Positions 26,257 through 33,605 of a DNA stretch of 41,068 bases are shown one piece after another; position 1 is the stretch's first letter, and the number at the start of each line of letters is the position of its first letter. The notes beneath the pieces are model-generated. The model saw only the letters and a program-made list of their open reading frames with translations. It did no database searches and was not told where the DNA came from. Where the stretch lies: the NCBI GenBank assembly GCA_022736495.1, contig DZCR01000006.1:1-41068 (forward strand). Reading direction: 5' to 3'. This DNA comes from Desulfobacca acetoxidans. Lineage in GTDB: Bacteria > Desulfobacterota > Desulfobaccia > Desulfobaccales > 0-14-0-80-60-11. The position numbers were made by a program, and so were the translations under genes.

Positions 26257-27699
26257 ATGGGTAAAGTCATCAATATTCAGCCGGTGACCAGGATTGAAGG
26301 CCACGCCAAAGTAGCCATTACGCTGGACGACGCGGGCAATGTCGCCGATACCAAGTTCCACGTCCAGACCTTGCGAGGTTTCGAGAAATTCTGCGAAGGC
26401 CGCCCCGTGGAGGAAATGCCCCGGACGGTTTGCCATATCTGCGGCATCTGTCCCTGGGCTCATCACCTGGCTTCCGCTAAGGCGACGGATATCTGTTTCG
26501 GGGTGACTCCTCCCCCCGCGGCGGTGAAACTGCGCCGCCTTATGCAGAACATCGCCTACATCAGCGACAAAATTCTCCACTTTTACTTCCTGGCGGCCCC
26601 GGACTTCGTCATCGGCCCTGACGCCGACTATTCGGTGCGCAACGTGGTGGGCATCGTGCAGGCCGCCCCGGACATCGCCAAACAGGTGGTGCACATGCGG
26701 CACCTGGGGGCGCAAATCCTGGAGCACTTTGCCGGGCGGGCCATCCATCCCACCTTTGCCGTGCCGGGGGGGGTGAGCAAGCCCATGACCGAGGCCGATC
26801 GCCAGTATATGCTGCCCCTGGCAAAGGAGCTGTTGGAGTTCTCCAAATTTTCCCTGAATTTCGCCAAGGAGAACGTCTTTCCCAAGTACCTGGATGCCAT
26901 CAAAAACATCGGCGTCATCGAGGTGGGGTATCTGGGCACCGTCACCGACGACGGCGCCCTGGATTTCTATGACGGCAAGCTTCGGCTGATGAAGGCCGAC
27001 GGCTCCTATGACGATTTCGCCTTCGATCAGTACGTGGATTACATCGGCGAGATGGTGGAGCCCTGGTCCTACCAGAAGTTCCCTTATGCCAAAAAATGGG
27101 GCAAACTTGACATGTCCCTGGACAACCCCGTAGGGGTATACCGCACCAACTGCCTGGCTCGCATCAACGTGGCCGACAAGATGAGCACCCCCCTGGCCCA
27201 GAAGGAGCTGGAGGAGTTCCGGGCGGCGTTCGGCCGGCCGGCCCACCTTACCCTGCTGTATCATTACGCCCGGCTCATCGAGATGCTCCAGTGCGCCGAG
27301 GAAACGGTGGAGCTCCTGAACGATCCGGAGATCACCAGCACGGATATCCGGGTGCCGATTACCCCCAGGGCCGCCCATGGCATCGGCTGCGTGGAAGCCC
27401 CCCGGGGCACCCTGATCCACGACTACACCTGCGACGACCAGGGCATGATCACCAGCCTCAACCTGATTGTCGGTACCACGCACAACGCTGCGGCCATCAA
27501 CATGTCGGTGAATCAGGCGGCCAAGACGTTCATCAAGGCGGGAGCCTATGACCAGGGAATCCTGAACAAGGTGGAAATGGCCATACGCGCCTACGACCCG
27601 TGACTGAGCTGCGCCACTCACCGCCTGGATGGCGGTGTTGCTGTCGAAGTCACCATCTACAACCAGAAGAACGAGGTGATCGACCAGCTTAGCAATTAA
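26257..27699 (+). CDS. mvhA: [NiFeSe]-hydrogenase large subunit, group 3 Mvh/Vhu type (Sec449)
   Basis: Carries the Ni-Fe active site that splits or makes H2. Reading the UGA at 27601-27603 as selenocysteine gives 480 residues. The N-terminal metal motif is CHICGIC (C62, C65) and the C-terminal motif becomes DPULSCATH (U449, C452, H455). The family is DPCxxCxxH, so Sec replaces one Ni-ligand Cys. A 25-residue tail after H455 is the usual peptide removed by a maturation protease. Stopping at 27603 would delete two of the four Ni ligands, so read-through is the only reading that gives a working enzyme. The start at ATG 26257 is set by GGAGGTGAGGAG just upstream. In methanococcal Vhu the Sec segment is a separate small polypeptide (VhuU); here it is part of the main chain. 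Confidence 0.93.
27619..27637 (+). promoter_or_regulatory. Bacterial SECIS element of the hydrogenase large subunit gene
   Basis: CACCGCC (27619-27625) pairs perfectly with GGCGGTG (27631-27637) around the loop TGGAT. The loop begins 22 nt after the UGA with GG at +24/+25, the same as in mvhD and the hdrA piece. Confidence 0.8.
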
Positions 27700-27750
27700 G
27701 TGAGCAGTTAGCGGTCAGCAGTCAGCAGTTAGCAAAAGCAAAGAAAACCG

Positions 27751-27786
27751 CGGCCACAGAATATGAGATGAGATATTCTGTGGCCG
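27751..27786. terminator. Bidirectional terminator between the two Hdr clusters
   Basis: A perfect 14-bp inverted repeat (27751-27764 with 27773-27786) and an 8-nt loop. On the plus strand it is followed by TCTATTTT; on the minus strand by CGGTTTTCTTTG-like sequence. It serves the plus-strand hydrogenase operon and the convergent minus-strand cluster. Confidence 0.85.
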
Positions 27787-27841
27787 TCTATTTTGAAAGC
27801 CTCAAAACAAAGGGCGGCATCTACCGCCGGCCCGGCGAGGG

Positions 27842-30316
27842 TTATTGCGGGCCGGAAGGCAGGCCGTAAAAACGCGTGCGGTTCACAAAGGAGATGGCGA
27901 TCAGCCCTTCGTAGCCCATGTCCTTTAAATACTCATGGGCCTGGGCCTCATCCACCCCTAAAGCCTCGGTGATATCCTGCAATTGTAATAACTTACCCTT
28001 GCGCCGCAGCAGATTCTTGACCCGGGCCCGGAAAAACTCCTCGGTGAGAATCTCCGTCAGAGTGTGGTCATAAGCGGCCGGATTGGGCATGTGACTGGGA
28101 TAGGCGGTTTCCCAAGGCCGCCTCAGGCTGACCCCCAGGACCCAGCGTACCCGGGAAACCTTGAGGGCGTCGTAGAGGGCCTGGAGCTTGTTCTGCATTT
28201 CGGCATCCCGGTTTATGGGGCCGAGCCGCGCCATGGTTTTCATGAAACTTTCCACGGTATTGACAAACTGATCCGGTTTGATGATATCGCTGTGGGCCAG
28301 GGCGATGCGCTCTCTTTCCAAGCCGCACAATGACAAGAGCTTTTTCAGCACCCACACCCGGCTCCAGGTGTGGTCGATGCCATAACTGTGGTGGCATTCT
28401 TCCGGATTGCAGCCGATGAGCAAGAGGCCGTTAGCCCCTTCCAGGAAAGACCGCCCCATGACCATGGGGTCGATCTGTCCCAGGCAGCGCACCGGCAGGA
28501 GGTAAAAACGCCGGTCGTAACTCAATTTCCGGAGCCCGGCCTGGTCGGCGCTGGCCGCGCCGCTCCACTGACAGCCGAACCCCATGACCTCATCAGCCGC
28601 CAGGCTGCCGGCCAGAGCGGTCACCCGGGCCTCGTGCTGGGACGTGGTGCAGTTGGCGAGGGTGAGGGCCAATTCCGGGCAGGAGGCGACGCAGGTGCCT
28701 TCACCGGTGCAGAGCATGGGGTCCACCATCCGGGGGACGTTGTGACCCAGACCTTCCACGGGGCCGCTGATGGGCTGGATGGCCATGCAGTCGCAGATCT
28801 CCCGGCACAGGGTGCAGACCGTGCATTTGCTCTGATCTACCATGGAAATAATCTGGGGGGCGAAGAGCTCTCCGGCCTGGGCCTTCTTGACCAGGGCGGC
28901 GGTTTTCTTGGCCACCCGGGCCCCCTGGCTCAGGGCGCCCCTGAGGTCGCAGGGCTGGCTGGCGGACCCGACGATGAGTTTTTCCCCCAGGACCACCTGG
29001 TCCGGACGGACCATCTGGGGCGACCGGTCCAGGAACGCTTCTTCCTTGACCTCTAGACCTAAAATTTGCGCGGTCTTCAGGGCTTCGGCCCCGGGAGTGC
29101 GCCGGGGTGAGAGCACCAACAGATCCCAGGGCATATCCTGCTCGGTCCGGTCGGTGGCCCGGTTGTAAGAGATGTAGTCATTCTTGATGGTGGGATGGAC
29201 GTGATTGTCATAGGGGACCAGGGCAATGCCCAATTCCCGGGCCCGGGCCCGGTCGAAGGTCCCCAAAGGCGCAGGCATGGTGCTGTCATAGAGGATCGCC
29301 AGCTGGGTCTCGGGGGAGTTTTCCCGGAGATAGGTGGCCGTGTTCCAGGCGCTTTTCAGGGAAAGGGGCGCCGCAAACGGCTGGCCCGCGTCCAGATCGT
29401 CGATCCAGAAAACGATCCGGCCCTTTAGGGGAGCACCCTCGCGGATCATTTCGTTGATGTCCACCTGGCAAATGACCCGGTCGCGACCATGACCCAGTTC
29501 CTTGAGTTGATGTTCGATCTTCCAATCCAGGGCGGCGATGATGGCCCCGGCTTTGAATTCCACGCTGTCCTCGCCCTCCGGCGCGGCGAAGGTCACGGTG
29601 TAATCGCCAAACTTGCCGGAGACCTGCTGCAAGGCCCCCACCCGGGTCTGGTTGACCAGGGGGCTGGCCTCGACCTCCTGGATAACGCGGTCCAGGTGGT
29701 CATAATAATGGTATTCGCCCAGGTAAAGCGTTTGGGCGCGCGCCATTTCCTCCGCAGGGTCGTAGCTGAGGGGCAGGAGGGTGTCCACGCCCTCGGCCGC
29801 CAGTTCCTGGGCTGCGCCGTAGGCCGCGACGCCCCCGCCCAGCACCATGACCGGCCCCTGATAATCAATGCGCATGCGGGGAACCGGTTCCAGGGTTTCG
29901 AGCCAGGCCTGGGAGGCCCGGATGAGCTTGGCCCCTTTTTGGGCCAATTCAGCCGGCGAGCCGCTATGAACCTGGGCGACGTGGTCCCGGAGATTGACCA
30001 TGTCAATCTGGGTTTCCGCTAACCCCAGGGCTTCCAGGGTCTGTTCGAATTTTTTATGGAGGATGCGGCTTTCACATCCGGCTACGATGAGCCGGTTAAG
30101 GCCCTTTTCAGCCACTATCTCCTTGATCCGGTCCAGACCGGGGCGGAGACAAGAAAACGGCAGGACCTCCACATGGGCCACCCCGGGGGACTCATGCAGC
30201 AGTTGGGTCAGGACCGCAGGATCAACCTTGGGGACAATACGGTCCCCGCATTCACAGAGGAAGATCCCTAAACGGGGCTCCGCCGGATTTTGTTTGACGG
30301 CTTGCTGTTGGCTCAT
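27842..30316 (-). CDS. Degenerate HdrA fused to MvhD, with a winged-helix-like C-terminus
   Basis: An 824-residue protein. Residues 15-150 resemble the start of an HdrA lobe (IFLCECG, later IVAGCES). A Rossmann motif GGGVAAYGAAQELA (160-173) starts a flavoprotein-like body that has lost many canonical HdrA motifs. A cysteine-rich ferredoxin region (C498, C501, C504, C508, C510, then C536, C542, C546) precedes an MvhD domain (about 575-700) with GFGCQWSG, PVRCLG and IGCNPEECHH. In it the usual CxxC pair near the start is reduced to one Cys. The last 100 residues look like a winged-helix/PCI-like fold (LQDITEALGVDEAQAHEYL). It is the last gene of the nuoE-nuoF-nuoG' set, 12 nt after nuoG'. Presumably it links the NADH module to an unknown partner. 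Confidence 0.82.
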   Translation of the reverse strand: MSQQQAVKQNPAEPRLGIFLCECGDRIVPKVDPAVLTQLLHESPGVAHVEVLPFSCLRPGLDRIKEIVAEKGLNRLIVAGCESRILHKKFEQTLEALGLAETQIDMVNLRDHVAQVHSGSPAELAQKGAKLIRASQAWLETLEPVPRMRIDYQGPVMVLGGGVAAYGAAQELAAEGVDTLLPLSYDPAEEMARAQTLYLGEYHYYDHLDRVIQEVEASPLVNQTRVGALQQVSGKFGDYTVTFAAPEGEDSVEFKAGAIIAALDWKIEHQLKELGHGRDRVICQVDINEMIREGAPLKGRIVFWIDDLDAGQPFAAPLSLKSAWNTATYLRENSPETQLAILYDSTMPAPLGTFDRARARELGIALVPYDNHVHPTIKNDYISYNRATDRTEQDMPWDLLVLSPRRTPGAEALKTAQILGLEVKEEAFLDRSPQMVRPDQVVLGEKLIVGSASQPCDLRGALSQGARVAKKTAALVKKAQAGELFAPQIISMVDQSKCTVCTLCREICDCMAIQPISGPVEGLGHNVPRMVDPMLCTGEGTCVASCPELALTLANCTTSQHEARVTALAGSLAADEVMGFGCQWSGAASADQAGLRKLSYDRRFYLLPVRCLGQIDPMVMGRSFLEGANGLLLIGCNPEECHHSYGIDHTWSRVWVLKKLLSLCGLERERIALAHSDIIKPDQFVNTVESFMKTMARLGPINRDAEMQNKLQALYDALKVSRVRWVLGVSLRRPWETAYPSHMPNPAAYDHTLTEILTEEFFRARVKNLLRRKGKLLQLQDITEALGVDEAQAHEYLKDMGYEGLIAISFVNRTRFYGLPSGPQ

Positions 30317-30328
30317 ATGTCACCTCCC

Positions 30329-30967
30329 TCAGTGGGCGAAGCCATGACCGGTGCGTCGGGACAGGTCGCCCCGGACGGTATCCAGGCGCTTTTGCAGGGC
30401 CCCGGTGGGACACACCGAGACGCAGCAGCCACACCCGATGCAGGCGCTGTTGGGGATCCGGTAGGGGGTTTCCAAGACCTTTTTTACCCCCCGGGAACCG
30501 AAGGTGAGGGCCTGCACCCCCACCACTTCGCTGCACACCGCCACGCAGCGGCCGCACCGGAGGCATTCCTCCTCGGGGTTGCTGATGGCGAAGCGGGTGG
30601 AGGTGACGCCATACTCCGCGGCCAATTTCTTGATTTCCTGGGATGCCGGGCAGTCGGCCAGGAGCATTTCCAGGACCCAGCGCCGCACATTGAGCACCCG
30701 TTCGGAGTTGGTGAACACTTCGAGTTCCTCGATGGGCGGGTTCAGACAAGAGGGCAGAATCTTGTTCCGCTTGCCGTACCTCACCTCGACTACGCACAGG
30801 CGGCAACTGCCCCAGGGCTTGATCGCCGGGTGGTAGCACAGGGTGGGAATCTTAATATGGTATTGCCGGGCCGTCTCCAGGATGGTCCAGCCGGGTTTGG
30901 CCTGTACGGGTTGGCCGTCGATGGTGAAGTTGATCACTTCGGACTGAGGATTGTCAACGGAGCTCAT
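30329..30967 (-). CDS. NuoG-like iron-sulfur subunit (N-terminal module only)
   Basis: A 212-residue protein equivalent to the first about 190 residues of the NuoG/HdrA fusion at 21151-24414. A [2Fe-2S] ferredoxin domain (C44, C55, C58, C74 by position) is followed by two [4Fe-4S] motifs, CLRCGRCVAVC and CIGCGCCVSVC. It lacks the molybdopterin-like body of true NuoG and the H-cluster domain of HydA, so it is an electron wire. It lies 11 nt downstream of nuoF and 12 nt upstream of the HdrA/MvhD gene, within one operon. Confidence 0.88.
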   Translation of the reverse strand: MSSVDNPQSEVINFTIDGQPVQAKPGWTILETARQYHIKIPTLCYHPAIKPWGSCRLCVVEVRYGKRNKILPSCLNPPIEELEVFTNSERVLNVRRWVLEMLLADCPASQEIKKLAAEYGVTSTRFAISNPEEECLRCGRCVAVCSEVVGVQALTFGSRGVKKVLETPYRIPNSACIGCGCCVSVCPTGALQKRLDTVRGDLSRRTGHGFAH

Positions 30968-30978
30968 CTGCTCACCTC

Positions 30979-32895
30979 CTACTCCACGACCACAGCATTG
31001 ACGGGGCAGATATCCTTACAGGCCCCGCAGCGGATACAAGCGTCCTGGTCAATGGTATGGGGTTGGTTTTCCTGCCCGGAGATGCACTCCGGGGGACAGG
31101 TTGGGACGCACAGGGCGCAGCCATTGCAGACACCGGGGTCAATGCGGTAGGTAATGAGGTCCCGGCAGACCCCAGCCGGGCACTTGTGGTCCACGATGTG
31201 GGCCAGGTACTCATCCCGGAAGTAGCGAATGCTGGTCAACACCGGGTTGGGGGCGCTGCGGCCCAAACCGCACAGAGACCCGTCCACCAAAGCCTTCCCC
31301 AGACTTTCCAGGGCGTCGATGTCCTCCGGGGAACCCTTCCCCCGGGCGAAATTGTTCAAAAACTCCAGCATGCCCTTGAGGCCCAGGCGGCAGGGCAGGC
31401 ATTTGCCGCAGGAATCTTCCTCCAAAAAGCGCAGGAAATACCGGGCCACATCCACCACGCAATCATGATCGTCCATGACGATCATCCCGCCCCCGCCCAT
31501 GATGGACCCGGTCTCCGCCATGGAATCGAAGTCCACGGAGAGTTTCGTATCGGAAGACTTAAAGTCCGGGTGATGGAAGTGATAATCCGCGAATTCTTCC
31601 TTAATCTCGTATGGAATTATGCCGCCCGATGGCCCCCCGGTCTGGACGGCCTTGAACCGTCGTTGGCCGGGTACGCCGCCACCGATTTCTTCCACCAGGG
31701 TTCCCAGACTGATGCCCATGGGCACCTCCACCAGGCCGGTGTTCTTCACCTTACCCACCAGGGAGAAAATCTTAGTGCCGGTGCTGTGGAACACCCCCAG
31801 ATCGGCATACCATTCAGCGCCCCGGGCGATGATGTGAGGGACGTTGGCCCAGGTTTCCACATTATTAATTATGGTGGGGCGGCCCCAGAGGCCTTCCTGG
31901 GCCGGGTAGGGGGGCCGGGTTACCGGTTCGCCCACGCGGCCCTCCAGGGAGGCAATAATGGCGGTCTCTTCGCCACAGACATAGGCCCCGGCGCCGCGAT
32001 TGATCTGGATATCGAAGTTAAAGCCCGTGCCTAAGATGTTTTTGCCCAGCAACCCCAAGGCCTGAGCTTGGGTAATGGCTGCCGAGAGGTGCCGGATGGC
32101 GATGGGATATTCATGCCGGACATAGAGAAATCCCTGGTTTGCCCCAATGGCATACGCGCCCAGGGCCATGCCCTCGATAACCGCATGGGGATCGCCTTCC
32201 ATAATGGCCCGGTCCATAAAAGCTCCGGGATCGCCTTCCTCGCCGTTGGCGATGATATAAACCGGACCCGGATTTGCCCGGGCATTTTCCGCGGCCTTTT
32301 GCCACTTATGGCCCGTGGGGAAGCCGCCGCCGCCCCGGCCCCGCAGGCCGGAAATTTCCACGGTGCGGATGACCTCGTCAGGGGACATGCCCGTCAGGGC
32401 TTTGGCTAAAGATTGGTAAGCTCCGGTCTGGATCGCGTCATTGATATCTAACGGGTCAATTACCCCCACTTTCTTGAGGATGATCTTCTGTTGCAGGCGG
32501 TAAAAGGGGATTTCGGCTTCAGATCTGTACTTGGTGCCGTTATCACTATACAACAGCCTCTCCACCACCCCGCCCTGGACCAGAGTGGTTTGCACAATCT
32601 CTTCGACGTCCTCGGGTTTTACCCTTACATAACAAAGGTCGGCGGGAGTCACCGTAACGAGAGTTCCCTGGCTGCAAAAGCCATGGCACCCGGTCTCTTT
32701 GATGAGAGGCTGGACCTTGATCCCTAACCCCTGGTTCTGGATGGTTGCCTGCAAAACCTGGGAAACCTTATCGGCCCCCAGAGCCAGACAACCCGGGCCC
32801 CGGCACACCCTGAAAATCGGCCTGTTGGGGTCATGCGCCTGGACCAGGTGGTCTTGCAGGGCCTTTAATTCGGCGACGTTGGTTAATCTGTGCAT
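30979..32895 (-). CDS. nuoF: NuoF/HydB-like NAD(H)-binding flavoprotein subunit, second copy
   Basis: A 638-residue paralogue of the NuoF protein at 19238-21148 with the same domain order. It has an N-terminal thioredoxin-like [2Fe-2S] domain (CRGPGCLALG, GCHGFC), FMN/NAD motifs GLRGRGGGGFPTG and NGEEGDPGAFMDR, an SLBB segment and the cluster motif CGKCLPCRLG. The C-terminal 2x[4Fe-4S] ferredoxin is CNGCALCVPTC and CIRCGACKDIC. One Ala of the glycine loop is Gly here. Its position between nuoE (23 nt upstream) and nuoG' (11 nt downstream) marks it as the NADH-binding subunit of the second complex. Confidence 0.93.
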   Translation of the reverse strand: MHRLTNVAELKALQDHLVQAHDPNRPIFRVCRGPGCLALGADKVSQVLQATIQNQGLGIKVQPLIKETGCHGFCSQGTLVTVTPADLCYVRVKPEDVEEIVQTTLVQGGVVERLLYSDNGTKYRSEAEIPFYRLQQKIILKKVGVIDPLDINDAIQTGAYQSLAKALTGMSPDEVIRTVEISGLRGRGGGGFPTGHKWQKAAENARANPGPVYIIANGEEGDPGAFMDRAIMEGDPHAVIEGMALGAYAIGANQGFLYVRHEYPIAIRHLSAAITQAQALGLLGKNILGTGFNFDIQINRGAGAYVCGEETAIIASLEGRVGEPVTRPPYPAQEGLWGRPTIINNVETWANVPHIIARGAEWYADLGVFHSTGTKIFSLVGKVKNTGLVEVPMGISLGTLVEEIGGGVPGQRRFKAVQTGGPSGGIIPYEIKEEFADYHFHHPDFKSSDTKLSVDFDSMAETGSIMGGGGMIVMDDHDCVVDVARYFLRFLEEDSCGKCLPCRLGLKGMLEFLNNFARGKGSPEDIDALESLGKALVDGSLCGLGRSAPNPVLTSIRYFRDEYLAHIVDHKCPAGVCRDLITYRIDPGVCNGCALCVPTCPPECISGQENQPHTIDQDACIRCGACKDICPVNAVVVE

Positions 32896-32918
32896 CTGAG
32901 TCCTCCTGGCGGCCGGGC

Positions 32919-33374
32919 TTAGAGTTCTTCCAGGCGCTTCTTCAGGGTAACCATGTTGGCTTCACCCAGATAGTCATTGTCAACCATCACGACGGGAGCC
33001 AGGGCGCAGGCGCCCACGCATTTAACGGTGTCCAGAGACAAATGCAAGTCTGGGGTGGTTTGGCCCCGGGCCACCCCCAGTTCCCGCTCACAACCTTCCA
33101 CCAGGCGTTCGCCCCCCTTCAGGTGACAGGTGGTGCCCAGGCAGACCTTGACCTCGTGTTCGCCCCGGGGTTCCAGGCTAAAGGATTTATAGAACGTCGC
33201 GACAGACCAGGCCTGGGTCAGGGGCACCCCCACGTGATCACAGATCAAGGTCAGGTGCTCGGAGGAAATATAGCTGAATTCGGCCTGCACGTCCTGCAGG
33301 AGGTTGATTAGATGCTGCGGATGCCGGGGATATTGTCCCAGAAGGGTTTCAATGTCTTTGCAGGCGGTTTTCAT
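32919..33374 (-). CDS. nuoE: NuoE/HydC-like [2Fe-2S] subunit
   Basis: A 151-residue thioredoxin-like ferredoxin subunit that partners NuoF. Helical N-terminal region, then the segment ATFYKSFSLEPRG typical of NuoE, and cluster ligands in CLGTTC (first pair) and CVGACALAP (second pair). GGAGG lies 8 nt upstream of the ATG. It is the first gene of the minus-strand cluster, about 30 nt downstream of the expected start of the sigma-54 promoter at 33417-33432. It is the free-standing counterpart of the NuoE domain fused to HdrA at 18351-19241. Confidence 0.93.
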   Translation of the reverse strand: MKTACKDIETLLGQYPRHPQHLINLLQDVQAEFSYISSEHLTLICDHVGVPLTQAWSVATFYKSFSLEPRGEHEVKVCLGTTCHLKGGERLVEGCERELGVARGQTTPDLHLSLDTVKCVGACALAPVVMVDNDYLGEANMVTLKKRLEEL

Positions 33375-33416
33375 CCCTTTAGCCTCCCAAAGAAAATAGT
33401 TCTTTTTGACTTAATA

Positions 33417-33432
33417 AGCAATATATGTGCCA
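33417..33432 (-). promoter_or_regulatory. Sigma-54 (-24/-12) promoter of the nuoEFG'-hdrA/mvhD cluster
   Basis: The minus strand reads TGGCACATATATTGCT, matching the TGGCAC-N5-TTGC consensus at every defined base. It lies 43 nt upstream of the nuoE start, and the adjacent gene encodes a sigma-54 activator. The 33375-33605 gap is otherwise very AT-rich and has no gene. Confidence 0.85.
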
Positions 33433-33550
33433 TCGCTATAACTTATTGAATTTGCAATAAAAACAATTTTTATTCTCCGGATTGTGTGTCAGAGTTGAAT
33501 TGGTCTGAAACATTTATATTATTGTAATTATTAATATAATAAATATTTAA

Positions 33551-33568
33551 TGCAACATTAATGAAACA
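33551..33568 (-). promoter_or_regulatory. Candidate upstream activator site for the sigma-54 promoter
   Basis: TGCAACATTAATGAAACA is an imperfect palindrome centred on CATTAATG with outer TG...CA. A second TGAAACA lies at 33506-33512, 56 nt away. The palindrome is about 120-135 nt upstream of the -24 element, a usual enhancer distance. Binding by the adjacent regulator is inference. Confidence 0.4.
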
Positions 33569-33605
33569 CAGGCTGAATCTGCAACGTGTGGGGAGGCTCC
33601 GGGAG

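Noticed and set aside
26005..27621. 538-codon minus-strand open frame opposite the hydrogenase genes
   Set aside because: It is a shadow of the conserved hydrogenase subunits and has no recognisable motif of its own.
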